The notes below the pieces were generated by a model. That model was not told the origin of the DNA. It was given only the letters and a program-made list of their open reading frames with translations, and searched no databases. From Oceanicella sp. SM1341 (GTDB lineage Bacteria; Pseudomonadota; Alphaproteobacteria; Rhodobacterales; Rhodobacteraceae), in assembly GCF_003448965.1 (NCBI RefSeq), contig NZ_QRGC01000019.1, positions 1 to 64,000 of the forward strand: a stretch of DNA of 64,000 bases. The letters are read 5' to 3'. Each line of letters opens with the position of its first letter. Positions within the stretch are counted from its first letter, which is position 1. Below, piece by piece: positions 17,701 to 33,528 of this stretch. A program made the translations under genes and the position numbers.

Positions 17701-20700
17701 CGCCACCCGGAGTGCCGCACCGGAGACCGGCACGCAGGCCCTTCTCGCCCGCATCTGGGCCGAGGCGCTGGAGGCGCCCGCCCCCGGCATCGACGATGAT
17801 TTCTTCGCCCTCGGCGGGCATTCCCTGCTCGCCATCCGCATCATGGCGCGCATCGAGACGGAGCGGGGCATCGCCCTGCCGCTGAAGGCGCTCTTCGCCG
17901 CCCCCACCGTGCGCGGCCTCGCCGAGGCGCTGGAGCGGGCGGAAGGAACCGGCGAGAGGGCCCCCGCCCGGCCGCCCATCCTGCCCGCGCCGGAGGACCG
18001 CCACGCGCCCTTCCCGCTCACCGACATCCAGCACGCCTACTGGATGGGCCGGCAGAAGGGCTTCGCGCTCGGCGAGGTCGGCGCGCATGGCTACCGCGAG
18101 TTCGAGGCGGACGGGCTCGAGCCCCGGGCCGTCGAGGCCGCCCTGCGCGCCCTCGTCGCCCGCCACGACATGCTGCGCGCCGTGGTGACGCCGGACGGCA
18201 ACCAGCGCGTGCTGGAGGAGGTGCCGGACTACGCCCTCGCCGTCACCGACCTCACCCGCGCGGCCGCGCCCGAGGCGCGGCTGGAGGAGATCCGCGCCCG
18301 GCTCTCCCATCAGGTGTTCGACCCGGAGCACTGGCCGCTCTTCCACGTCGAGGCGGCGCGGCTGCCCGGCGGGGCGACGCGGTACTTCGTGAGCTTCGAC
18401 GTGCTGATCGGCGATGCCTGGTCGGTGCAGATCCTCGCGAGCGAGCTTGCAGCGCTGCTCAAGGGCGAGGCGCCGCCGCCCCTCACGCTGAGCTTCCGCG
18501 ACTGCGTGCTGGCCGAGCGGGCGGAGGTGGGCAGCCCCGGCTTCGCCCGCGCCGAGGCGCATTGGCAGGCGCGCATCGCCGCGCTGCCGCCGGCGCCCGA
18601 CCTGCCGCTCGTCATGGCGCCCGAGCAGCTCCGCGCCCCGCGCTTCACCCGCCGGCGCAGCGGGCTCGCTGCGGCGGACTGGGCGCGGCTGAAGGCCCGC
18701 GCCGCCGCCGCCGGCCTCACCCCCACCAGCGCGGTGCTCGCCGCCTTCGCCGAGGTGCTGGCCCGCTGGAGCCGCAGCCCCGCCTTCACGCTGAACCTCA
18801 CGCTGTTCAACCGCCCGCCGCTGCACGAGGAGATCGGCCGCGTGGTGGGCGATTTCACCGCCTCCATGCTGCTCGGCGTCACGCCCGGGGTGGAGGCGGG
18901 CTTCGCGCCGCGCGCCCGCGCCCTGCAGGACCGGCTGCTCGACGACCTCGACCACCGCGCCCTCGGCGGGGTGGAGGTGCTGCGCCGGCTGGCGAAGGCG
19001 CGGGGCAAGCCCGCCGCCGGGCTGATGCCGGTGGTCTTCACCAGCACGCTGGCGCAATCCGCGCCGCGCGCCCTCTCGCGCGCCTTCGACATCCGCATGA
19101 CCGACAGCGTGAGCCAGACCCCGCAGGTGTTCCTCGACCATCAGGTGAGCGAGCAGGACGGCGCCCTCACCTGCAACTGGGACGCGGTGGAGGCGCTGTT
19201 CCCCGCCGGCATGCTCGACGCGCTGTGCCAGGCCCACCAGCGCCTGCTCGACAGCCTCGCCGCACCCGGGGCCGACTGGGACACCCCCCTGCCGGACCCG
19301 GTGGACGCGCGCCATCTCGACGCGATGAACGCCGCCGCGGTGCTGCCCCTGCCCGGCGGGCTGCTGCATGATGAGGTCTTCGCCCGTGCGGCCGAGACGC
19401 CGGAGCGCCCGGCGGTGATCGGCGCGGGCGAGGTGCTGAGCTACGCCGAGCTCGCCGGCCGGGCACGCGCCCTCGCCGCCCGGCTGCAGGCCGAGGGCGC
19501 GGGGCCGAACACGCTCGTCGCCATCGGCCTGCCGCGCGGCCCGGAGCAGGTGGTGGCCTGCCTCGGCGTGCTCGCCGCGGGCGCGGCCTACGTGCCGGTC
19601 GACCACGGGTTGCCGCCCGCCCGCCGCGCCGCTGTGCTGGAGGAGACCGGCGCCGCCCTGGGTATCTGCGAAGGCGACGGCTGGCCCGAGGGCCTCACCC
19701 GCATCTCGGTGCCGCGCGCGGCCAGGCCCGTGCCCGCGCCGGTCGGCACCGCCCCCCACCACCTCGCCTACGTGATCTTCACCTCCGGCTCCACCGGCCG
19801 GCCCAAGGGCGTGATGATCGACCATCGCGGCGCGGTGAACACGGTGGCCGAGATCAACCGCCGCTTCGGCCTCGGCGCGGGGGACCGCAGCTTCGCGCTC
19901 TCCGCGCTGGGCTTCGACCTCTCGGTCTGGGACATGTTCGGCCCCCTCTCCGCCGGTGGCGCCGTGGTGGTGCCGGGCGAGGAGGAGGCGCGCAACCCCG
20001 CGCTCTGGCCCGCGCTGCTCACCCGCCACGCGGTGACGGTGTGGAACTCGGTGCCGGCGCTGGCGCAGCTCCTCGCGCCCGAGCTCGCCCGGGCCGGCGA
20101 GGCCCCGCCCCTGCGGCTCGTGATGATGAGCGGAGACTGGATCCCCCTGCCGCTGCCCGGCGCGCTCACCGCCGCCCTGCCCGGGGCGGAGCTGGTGAGC
20201 CTCGGCGGCGCGACGGAGGCCTCGATCTGGTCGGTGTTCCACCCGATCGGCGCGCAGCCCGAGGGCTGGAGCAGCGTGCCCTACGGCACCCCCCTCGCCA
20301 ACCAGCGCTGGCACGTGCTCGACGCCGCCCTGCGCCCCTGCCCGCCCTGGGTGCCCGGGCGGCTCTTCATCGGCGGCACGGGGGTTGCGCGCGGCTACTG
20401 GGGCCGGCCCGAGCTCACCGCCGAACGCTTCCTGCCCGACCCGTTCGCCGGGCCGGGCGAGGACGGCGCCCTGCTCTACGACACCGGCGACCTCGGCCGC
20501 TGGCGGCCGGATTGCGGCGCGGGCGGCGGGCTCGAGTTCCTCGGCCGCGACGACTTCCAGGTGAAGGTGAACGGCTACCGCATCGAGCTCGGCGAGATCG
20601 AGGCCGCGCTGCTGCGCCACCCCTCGGTCGGGCAGGCGGTGGCGGTGGTGCATGGCACGCCGCCGGCACTTGCCGCCTACGTGGTGCCCTCCGCCGGGCA

Positions 20701-21895
20701 GGACCGGGCCGACACGCTCGACGCCCGCGCCGCCGGCCCGGCCCGGCGCACGCCCCGCGAGGGCGAGGCGCGCATCGCCCTGCCGCCGCAGCCGCCCGAA
20801 GCCTGGCTGGAGCGCCAGAGCCACCGGCGCTACCTTTCCGCGCCCCTGCCGCTGGAGCGGCTCTCCGCCCTGCTCGCCGGCCTGCGCGCCAGCCGGGCGG
20901 AGGGCGCGCCGCTGGCGAAATTCGCCTATCCCTCGGCCGGCAGCCTCTACCCGGTGCAGGGCTACCTGATGGTGCGCCCCGGCCGGGTGGAGGGGCTCGA
21001 GCCCGGCTGGTATCACCTCGACCCGGAGGCGCATGCCCTCACCCGCGTCGCCCCGCCGGGCGGCGAGGAGGCGGCCTGGGGCCGCAACGCCGAGCTTGCC
21101 GCCGACAGCGCCTTCACCCTGTTCCTCGTGGCCGATATCGCGGCGGCGCAGGCGCGCTACGGCGATCAGGCCGAGGCCTTCTGCCTGCTCGAGGCCGGCC
21201 ACATGGGCCAGCTCCTGATGAGCCGGGCGGGCGCGCAGGACATCGGCCTCTGCCCGCTGGGCGGCACCGATGCGACGGCCCTCGCCCGCACCCTCGGCCT
21301 CGGCGCGGACGAGCGCCCGCTCTACGCGCTCTGCGGCGGGGCCATCGCCCCGGCCTGGGCGCGCGAATGGCAGGCGCTGGCGCCCGACCCGCTGCCCGAG
21401 CGGCTCTCCCGCCATCTCGGCCGGCTGCTGCCGGGCTACATGGTGCCGCGGGACATCCTGCCCCTCGCGGCCCTGCCGCTCACCGCCAACGGCAAGCTCG
21501 ACCGCAAGGCCCTGCCCGCCCCGGGCACGCGCCAGCGCGCCGCGGCCCCGCCCGAGACCGAGGTCGAGGCCCGCGTGCTCGCCCTGTGGCGCGAGCTGCT
21601 GGAAGGCGAGGCGGAGCCCGGCGTGGAGGACCATTTCTTCGAGGCGGGCGGCAATTCGCTCACCGCCATGCGGCTGCTCTCGCGGCTGCAGGAGGAGTTT
21701 GCCGTGCCCCTCACCCTCGCCGCCCTGCTCGCCGCCCCGACGCCGCGGGCGCAGGCAGCGCTCGTGACCGCCCGGGCGGCCACGCCCCCCGAGCCTGCGC
21801 CCGCGCGCAGCCCCGAGGCGATGACCGATGCGGAGCTCGACGCGATGCTCGCCCGGCTCTCCGCTGCCGACACCGATGCCGAGGGCGCGCCATGA
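14747..21895 (+). CDS. NRPS: C-A(Ala)-PCP-Cy-A(Cys) with embedded oxidase-PCP
   Basis: A 2382-residue bimodular synthetase. A short N-terminal helix (YEKLSRLSPERRALFERKL) precedes C1 (HHIASDR near 173), A1 (A3 near 642) and PCP1 (LGGHSLL near 1026). Then comes a heterocyclization domain with FDVLIGDAWS (the DxxxxD motif, near 1217), A2 (A3 near 1678) and PCP2 (AGGNSL near 2302). Between the A8 region (FQVKVNGYRIELGEIE) and the A10 lysine (ANGKLDRK) sits an FMN nitroreductase-like oxidase of about 180 residues (HRRYLSAPLP, FAYPSAGSLYPVQGY, CLLEAGHMGQLL). The code for A1 reads D-L-F-N-N-A-L-T-Y-K (a known Ala code, from memory). A2 reads D-L-W-N-M-S-L-I-W-K, close to Cys codes. Cy plus oxidase implies a thiazole. 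The GTG start overlaps the PKS stop (GTGA). Confidence 0.93.
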   Translation: MTDLYEKLSRLSPERRALFERKLAEQGLTAPTAIPRRPRGGPLPLGFAQSRLWFMQRLEPGSTAYNMLGALRLTGPLDRAALTRALGALVARHETLRTRYALGPGEAPVQVIGAPGPVTLEETDLSAAADPEAEARARLRALAALPHALEEAPLRLELMRLGAEAHVFAFGMHHIASDRWSMGVFTSELARLYAAARAGRDPAAALPPRPLDYADWALWQRERLEGGALAPSLEWWRARLSGPLPLLELPFDRPRGPQAGSAGGTHALQLPDALATGLRGFAKARGVSLFTLLLAVFKLALSRWAEAEDIIVGSEVASRERPETEAMIGPLVNTLVLRTDLSGDPDFETLLARVSATVRESFARQDLPFERVVEAVNPERRPDELNPLFQAKFDLQHAGPAPARIDGLTLARLEPETGAAKYELRFNLEDRGTGIGGRIEYAAGLFEPATIARMAGHFETLCASILSAPEAPVSTLEMRATAEIRAHAAARPVPLPAPPACIHTLFEAQAARTPEAPALRAGAVRLSYAGLDAAAERIADALAPGGPGRLIGLCMARRAEMVAAMLGVLKAGCAYVPLDSEYPAERLELIAADAGLATVLTAGGALPFAAPGVTAIDVTALPGAAAAAARPAVDPDALSHVIYTSGSTGRPKGVPLRHRNVAARLAWARAQYRPEELARVLASTSMCFDLSVFEIFAPLAAGGEVVLADTLFALPEDAEVTLINTVPSLLRAFLGQRELPASLRALNLAGEAFPPALLGELRARAPGLRLFNLYGPSEDTTYSTCAELTPDMPATAPLPIGTALPGTAAHVLDRLGRPVPDGLAGELCLAGEGLAEGYLDRPAQTAERFVEARFAPGLRLYRTGDRVRRRADGALVFLGRLDHQVKLRGLRIETGEVEHHLEAHAGVAEAVVRVTGAEGAPDRQLAAHVVLREGADVDVPALRAHLAARLPAHQVPGLWALTDSLPRLPNGKVNRAALPDPAPAPATRSAAPETGTQALLARIWAEALEAPAPGIDDDFFALGGHSLLAIRIMARIETERGIALPLKALFAAPTVRGLAEALERAEGTGERAPARPPILPAPEDRHAPFPLTDIQHAYWMGRQKGFALGEVGAHGYREFEADGLEPRAVEAALRALVARHDMLRAVVTPDGNQRVLEEVPDYALAVTDLTRAAAPEARLEEIRARLSHQVFDPEHWPLFHVEAARLPGGATRYFVSFDVLIGDAWSVQILASELAALLKGEAPPPLTLSFRDCVLAERAEVGSPGFARAEAHWQARIAALPPAPDLPLVMAPEQLRAPRFTRRRSGLAAADWARLKARAAAAGLTPTSAVLAAFAEVLARWSRSPAFTLNLTLFNRPPLHEEIGRVVGDFTASMLLGVTPGVEAGFAPRARALQDRLLDDLDHRALGGVEVLRRLAKARGKPAAGLMPVVFTSTLAQSAPRALSRAFDIRMTDSVSQTPQVFLDHQVSEQDGALTCNWDAVEALFPAGMLDALCQAHQRLLDSLAAPGADWDTPLPDPVDARHLDAMNAAAVLPLPGGLLHDEVFARAAETPERPAVIGAGEVLSYAELAGRARALAARLQAEGAGPNTLVAIGLPRGPEQVVACLGVLAAGAAYVPVDHGLPPARRAAVLEETGAALGICEGDGWPEGLTRISVPRAARPVPAPVGTAPHHLAYVIFTSGSTGRPKGVMIDHRGAVNTVAEINRRFGLGAGDRSFALSALGFDLSVWDMFGPLSAGGAVVVPGEEEARNPALWPALLTRHAVTVWNSVPALAQLLAPELARAGEAPPLRLVMMSGDWIPLPLPGALTAALPGAELVSLGGATEASIWSVFHPIGAQPEGWSSVPYGTPLANQRWHVLDAALRPCPPWVPGRLFIGGTGVARGYWGRPELTAERFLPDPFAGPGEDGALLYDTGDLGRWRPDCGAGGGLEFLGRDDFQVKVNGYRIELGEIEAALLRHPSVGQAVAVVHGTPPALAAYVVPSAGQDRADTLDARAAGPARRTPREGEARIALPPQPPEAWLERQSHRRYLSAPLPLERLSALLAGLRASRAEGAPLAKFAYPSAGSLYPVQGYLMVRPGRVEGLEPGWYHLDPEAHALTRVAPPGGEEAAWGRNAELAADSAFTLFLVADIAAAQARYGDQAEAFCLLEAGHMGQLLMSRAGAQDIGLCPLGGTDATALARTLGLGADERPLYALCGGAIAPAWAREWQALAPDPLPERLSRHLGRLLPGYMVPRDILPLAALPLTANGKLDRKALPAPGTRQRAAAPPETEVEARVLALWRELLEGEAEPGVEDHFFEAGGNSLTAMRLLSRLQEEFAVPLTLAALLAAPTPRAQAALVTARAATPPEPAPARSPEAMTDAELDAMLARLSAADTDAEGAP

Positions 21896-21956
21896 GCCTG
21901 CGCGCCCCCCTTCCCCGTTCCGCCCCCGGCCCCCACCGGCGCGAGGAGACCCGCAC

Positions 21957-21960
<4 letters not shown>
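21892..21960 (+). CDS. Possible 22-codon coupling ORF between NRPS2 and NRPS3
   Basis: An ATG at 21892 overlaps the NRPS2 stop (ATGA), and the frame ends at TGA 21958-21960, which itself overlaps the GTG start of NRPS3 (GTGA). The 22-residue product is Arg/Pro-rich with no recognisable motif. The two overlaps would let ribosomes pass from one giant gene to the next. It may equally be chance in GC-rich DNA, because NRPS3 also has its own ribosome binding site at 21943-21948. Confidence 0.3.
21943..21948 (+). promoter_or_regulatory. Ribosome binding site deciding the NRPS3 GTG start
   Basis: GAGGAG, eight bases before GTG 21957. The same frame is open upstream into NRPS2, but that stretch does not resemble an NRPS N-terminus. 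Confidence 0.65.
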
Positions 21961-29558
<7,598 letters not shown>

Positions 29559-29569
29559 AGGACCCGAGC

Positions 29570-31189
29570 ATGACCGACCCGCGACGCGACATCGCCGATA
29601 TCTACCCGCTCTCGCCCATGCAGGAGGGGCTCCTGTTCCACGCCGTCTCCGAAGGCGGCGCGGCGGGGCTCTACATGCCCCAGGTGGCGCTCGAGCTCGA
29701 GGGCGCGGGTGACGGCACCGCCCTGCGCGCGGCCTGGGAGGCGGCGCTGGCCCGCCACCCGGTGCTGCGCAGCTCGATGCACTGGGAGGAGCGCGACACG
29801 CCCTTCCAGGTGGTGCGCCACAGCGCGCCCCTGCCCTGGGAGGTGCTCGACTGGCGGGGCGAGGACGGCCCGGAGCGCCTCGACACCCTGCTCGCCGCCA
29901 ACCGGGCCATGCCCTTCGACCTGCGCCGCCCGCCGCTGATCGCGCTGCAGTTCATCCGGCGCGACGCCGGGCGGGCGACGCTGGTGCTGCGCTACCACCA
30001 CATGGTGCTCGACGGCTGGTCGGCCGGGCTGCTGCTGGGCGAGGTGCTGGGGGCCACCGGCGGGGCGCCGCAGCCCACCGCCCCGCCGCCCTATTCCGAC
30101 TACATCGGCTGGCTGCGCCGGCAGGACCACGCCGCCGCCCTCGCCTTCTGGCGCGACCGGCTGGAGGGGGTGCGGCCGACGCTGCTCGCATCCGGGCCAC
30201 CCGCCGCGGAGGCAGAAGACGCAAGCGCCGAATGGCACTGCCCGCCGGCGCTCGCCACCGCCCTGAAGGCGCTGCGCTCTGCCCGCGGGCTCACGGCGAA
30301 CACGCTGGTCACCGGGGCGCTGGGGCTGGTGCTGGCGCAGCACTGCGGGCGGCCGGAGGTGGTGCTGGGCACCAGCGCCTCCGGGCGGCCCGCAGACCTG
30401 CCCGGCGCCGAAGCCATGGTCGGGCTCTTCGTGACCACCCTGCCGCTGCGGCTGAGCCCCGGGCGCGGGGAGCGTGCCGGGGACTGGCTGCAGGCCCTCC
30501 AGCGCGCGCGGGCCGAGGCGGAGGCGCAGGCCTTCCCCGGGCTGCGCCGCATCCAGGCCGGGCACGGCCCGCTCTTCGACTGTCTTCTGGTGTTCGAGAA
30601 CTACCCCGTGCGCGCCCCGGCCGAGGGCCCGCTCACCCTGCGCGGCGCGCGGTTCGACGAGCGCACGCATTACCCGCTCACGGTGATGGCCTCGGAGGGG
30701 GCGCGGGGCCTCACCGTCACCGCGCGCAGTCGCGGCCTGCCGCCCGGCGCGCCGGGGCCCGAGGCGCTGCTGCGCGCGCTCGGGGCCATGCTCGGCCGGC
30801 TGGCGGAGGCGCCGGAGGCGGAGCTCGGCGCCCTTCTGCCCGCGGGGACACCCGGGAAGGAGGCAGCGCCTGCCCCGCGCCCGGCAGCGCCCTCGCGCAG
30901 CGGCCCGCCGGAAACGGAGACCGAGCGCGCCGTCGCCGCCGCCTGGGCGCAGGTGCTGCGCCACCCCGGGCCGCGGCTGGAAGACGATTTCTTCGCGCTC
31001 GGCGGCCATTCGCTGCTCGCGGCGCGGGTAACGAACGCGCTCCGGCGCGATTTCGGTGCCCGGCTGCCGGTGACCGCCCTCTTCGAGCGCCCGGTGCTGG
31101 CGGCCTATGCCGAGCACCTCGACGCCCTGCGCACCGCCGCCCGCGCCCCGGAGGCCGCGGCGCCCGGCCTGCGCCGGGTCGAGATATGA
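29570..31189 (+). CDS. NRPS: C-PCP, no adenylation domain
   Basis: A 539-residue protein with one condensation domain (HHMVLDGWS near 142) followed directly by a PCP (LGGHSLLAARV near 478). The opening DIYPLSPMQEGLLFH is the signature of condensation domains that accept a D-configured donor (DCL or dual type), which fits the epimerase at the end of the preceding protein. There is no adenylation domain between C and PCP: only a Pro/Ala-rich linker of about 40 residues (near 430-465) separates them. The PCP must be loaded by an A domain in trans, in the window or to its left, or else the module is skipped or only relays the chain. It starts at ATG 29570, 11 bp after the upstream stop. Confidence 0.9.
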   Translation: MTDPRRDIADIYPLSPMQEGLLFHAVSEGGAAGLYMPQVALELEGAGDGTALRAAWEAALARHPVLRSSMHWEERDTPFQVVRHSAPLPWEVLDWRGEDGPERLDTLLAANRAMPFDLRRPPLIALQFIRRDAGRATLVLRYHHMVLDGWSAGLLLGEVLGATGGAPQPTAPPPYSDYIGWLRRQDHAAALAFWRDRLEGVRPTLLASGPPAAEAEDASAEWHCPPALATALKALRSARGLTANTLVTGALGLVLAQHCGRPEVVLGTSASGRPADLPGAEAMVGLFVTTLPLRLSPGRGERAGDWLQALQRARAEAEAQAFPGLRRIQAGHGPLFDCLLVFENYPVRAPAEGPLTLRGARFDERTHYPLTVMASEGARGLTVTARSRGLPPGAPGPEALLRALGAMLGRLAEAPEAELGALLPAGTPGKEAAPAPRPAAPSRSGPPETETERAVAAAWAQVLRHPGPRLEDDFFALGGHSLLAARVTNALRRDFGARLPVTALFERPVLAAYAEHLDALRTAARAPEAAAPGLRRVEI

Positions 31190-31191
31190 GG

Positions 31192-31199
31192 GGAGGAGG
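31192..31199 (+). promoter_or_regulatory. Ribosome binding site deciding the thioesterase start
   Basis: GGAGGAGG, about four bases before ATG 31204. The earlier ATG 31186 overlaps the NRPS stop, but this strong site favours the later start. Confidence 0.65.
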
Positions 31200-31203
31200 C
31201 CCG

Positions 31204-31920
31204 ATGCTGCCCGAGCTGATCTGCCTTCCGCCCGCCGGGGCCGGGCCGGGGCTGTTCCGCGCCTGGCGCACGCCCGCCGCCGGCCGGGTGCGGCTGCGCC
31301 CGCTCGCCCTGCCCGGCCGCGAGGCCCGCTTCGGCGAGCCGCTTCCCGAGAGCCTGGGCGCCCTCGCCGAACAGCTCGCCGGCGAACTGGCCCCCGCCCT
31401 GCCGCCGCGCTACGCGCTCTTCGGCTATTCCATGGGAGCAGTGCTGGGTTACGAGCTCATCCGCCGGCTTCTGGCGCGCGGCTGCCCCGGGCCGGAGGCG
31501 CTGTTCCTGCTGGGCTCCAACCCGCCGGACCGCATGCTGGAGGGCGAGTCTCCCATCCACCTGCTCGACGGACCGGCCTTCCGCGCCGAGCTCGGCCGCA
31601 TCGGCGGCACCCCGCCGGAGATCCTCGCCAATGCCGAGGCGATGGCGCTGTTCGAGTCGATCCTGCGCCATGATTTCCGGCTCTGCGAAACCCACGTGCC
31701 CCGGCCCGTCGGCCCCGCTCCGGCCTGCCCCGCGCATGTGCTGGTGAGCGCGCAGGACCATCTGGTGAGCGCCGAGGGCGCCGAGGGCTGGCGCGCCTTC
31801 CTCGCCGGAGAGGTGACCCTGCACCGGCTGGAGGGCGGGCACATGCTCTCCGAGCCCGCCTTCGCCGCGCTGCTCGAGCGGGTTCTGGCGCTCTGGGAGC
31901 CCGCCCGCCTGCCGGCCTGA
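31204..31920 (+). CDS. Type II thioesterase of the NRPS/PKS cluster
   Basis: A 238-residue alpha/beta hydrolase of the external (type II) thioesterase family. It hydrolyses wrongly acylated or stalled groups from carrier proteins. The nucleophile is in ALFGYSMGAVLGYEL (GxSxG), the N-terminal CLPPAGAGPGLFRAW carries the oxyanion region, and the catalytic His is in LEGGHMLSE. It is free-standing, so it is not the chain-release enzyme, a role filled by the reductase domain. It is the last gene of the operon. The alternative start at 31186 (ATGA overlap with the NRPS gene) would add six residues. Confidence 0.93.
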   Translation: MLPELICLPPAGAGPGLFRAWRTPAAGRVRLRPLALPGREARFGEPLPESLGALAEQLAGELAPALPPRYALFGYSMGAVLGYELIRRLLARGCPGPEALFLLGSNPPDRMLEGESPIHLLDGPAFRAELGRIGGTPPEILANAEAMALFESILRHDFRLCETHVPRPVGPAPACPAHVLVSAQDHLVSAEGAEGWRAFLAGEVTLHRLEGGHMLSEPAFAALLERVLALWEPARLPA

Positions 31921-32096
31921 AGCCGCGCCGGTGCGGGCCCGGCGGTCCGCGAGGCCCCGGGCCGCCCCCGCACCCGGACGGCGACGCGCCGGCGGAGGGG
32001 GGGCAGGCCCCGGGCCGACGGCGGCACGCTCCCTCCGGGCGGCCATTCCGCGGTGCGGGCGGCAAAGACGGGCCGGGCGCGCCCGGTGGCGGGCCC

Positions 32097-32843
32097 TCAG
32101 CCGGCGCGGGCGGCCCGGGCCCGGCGGCTCGGGGTCAGCACCATTCCGGGGGCGGCGAGGCGCTCGCGCTGGCCGGTCCAGGCATAGGCGAGCAGGCAGG
32201 GGTCGAGATCGCCGGTGGTGATGCGGTGCTCGTGCTCCGGCCGGTTGAGGATCAGAGACCCCGGCGCATACACCGCCGCGTCGTTCTCCGACCAGGCACC
32301 GGCGACCGAGACGTAGCTCTCCTCGATGTCGCGGTGGCTGTGCTGGGGGTAGGTGGTGGTGGGAGCGAAGAGCACGAAGCCGAGCACCAGCGTCTCGGCC
32401 AGCACCGGCCCGCGGGGCCCGAGCACCTCGCAATAGGCATATTTGCGCGCCAGCGCCCTGGGCACCCGCTCGTAGCCGTATTCCCAGGTGAGGCGCCCGC
32501 GGATCTCGCGCAGGGCGCGGGCCATGCCCTGCATCGCGCCACGCTCGCCGAGGTCGAGCGCCCGGGCGAAATGCTCGGTGACCGGCTTCACGGCAGGCGC
32601 GCGCGCCAGCACCGGGGGATTGGCCGCGATCACCGCCGAGAGCGTGTCGCGCACCTTCTTGCGATGGGTGCGGATGGCCTGGCTGCCCCCGGCCGAGCCA
32701 TGGCGGTAGAGCGCCTCGTATTCGCGCAGCAGGTAGAGCCAGTTCGGGCAGTCCCTGAGGCGGGGAGCCTCGCCCGCCTCGGCTGGGGCGTCGGGGGGGA
32801 CATCGGGGGCAGCTTCGGCAGGGGCCGGGACGTCTGGGGTCAT
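32097..32843 (-). CDS. Cupin DMSP lyase-like protein (DddL-like)
   Basis: A 248-residue protein whose C-terminal half is a cupin. The metal-ligand pattern reads YPQHSHRDIEESY (near residue 164), then YAPGSLILNRPEHEHRITTG, followed by LLAYAWTGQRERLA. From memory this order matches DddL/DddQ-family DMSP lyases, which cleave dimethylsulfoniopropionate to dimethyl sulfide and acrylate and are common in marine Rhodobacterales. The N-terminus up to about residue 40 is Pro/Ala-rich and variable. It faces the NRPS cluster, with 176 bp between the two convergent genes, and is not obviously part of it. Start at ATG 32843; a GTG at 32888 is possible. Substrate identity is inferred from family resemblance only. 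Confidence 0.75.
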   Translation of the reverse strand: MTPDVPAPAEAAPDVPPDAPAEAGEAPRLRDCPNWLYLLREYEALYRHGSAGGSQAIRTHRKKVRDTLSAVIAANPPVLARAPAVKPVTEHFARALDLGERGAMQGMARALREIRGRLTWEYGYERVPRALARKYAYCEVLGPRGPVLAETLVLGFVLFAPTTTYPQHSHRDIEESYVSVAGAWSENDAAVYAPGSLILNRPEHEHRITTGDLDPCLLAYAWTGQRERLAAPGMVLTPSRRARAARAG

Positions 32844-33528
32844 GGCGCGATCCGCATGGCAGGAGGGCAGAGCCGGCCCGGACGGCACCGGGCATGCCGT
32901 CTATCGACCAGCGCGCGCGGCCGGCCGTCAAGAGGTTTCGCCAACGCCGACGGCCCCGCCGCCCGCGCCACGCGGTGCAGGGCACGGCAGCGGCGCGGGC
33001 CCCGCGCCTCCGGGCCGGCGGCGGGCCCCCCGGTCGCTGCACCGCCGGGGCGAAGGGCGCGGCACGCAGGCGCGCGGACGGGGCCCGCCCGTTCCGCAGA
33101 TCTTCCCCGACCGCGCGAAGCCGGGAGATACGCAGCCGGCCGACACCCTGCGCCGCGCCCGCAGGCCGCTCGGGAGACCGTCTGCCACGCCCGCCGGCCC
33201 CGGGGCCGACGCCGCTCGGCCGGCCCCGAGCGATGGCTCGCGGCACCCGGCCCTGCCCTGCCCGCGCGGCAGGCCGAAGCGCCGCGATGACCGCGCGTGA
33301 CGGGGGCATCCGCCCCCGGCCGGCCGGGGGCGCCGGCGCGCGAGCGTGCCGCGGCGGCCCCGGGATGGGGGCGGGTCGGGATTTTGGCTGAGTGCCGGGA
33401 TGCGAACACGCCGGGCGCAGTGCGGCGCCGGGGGGCGCCCGGACGAGGGTTCGAAGAGGCGGGGGAGCCTGCCCGGCCGCGGCAGGGGCGCCCCCGGGGG
33501 CGGCGCGGCCCAGGCAGCGCGCCGCGGC
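32844..33528. other. GC-rich stretch without a recognisable gene
   Basis: About 685 bp between the DddL-like gene (leftward) and rppH (also leftward). Open frames exist on both strands, but their products are Arg/Pro/Ala-rich and resemble nothing, as expected by chance at this GC content. It contains a strong inverted repeat, GGGGGC-ATCC-GCCCCC, at about 33302-33317, followed by more C/G-rich palindromic sequence. This could be an RNA hairpin ending transcription from rppH, but no T-run follows. The promoter of the DddL-like gene must lie here; I could not place it. Confidence 0.5.

Noticed and set aside
31935-31970. GC hairpin after the thioesterase as a terminator of the operon
   Set aside because: Imperfect stem and no T-run; in such GC-rich DNA hairpins of this quality are common by chance.
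32842-33390. Several open frames in the gene-free stretch
   Set aside because: Products are Arg/Pro/Ala-rich, have no ribosome binding site and no family likeness.
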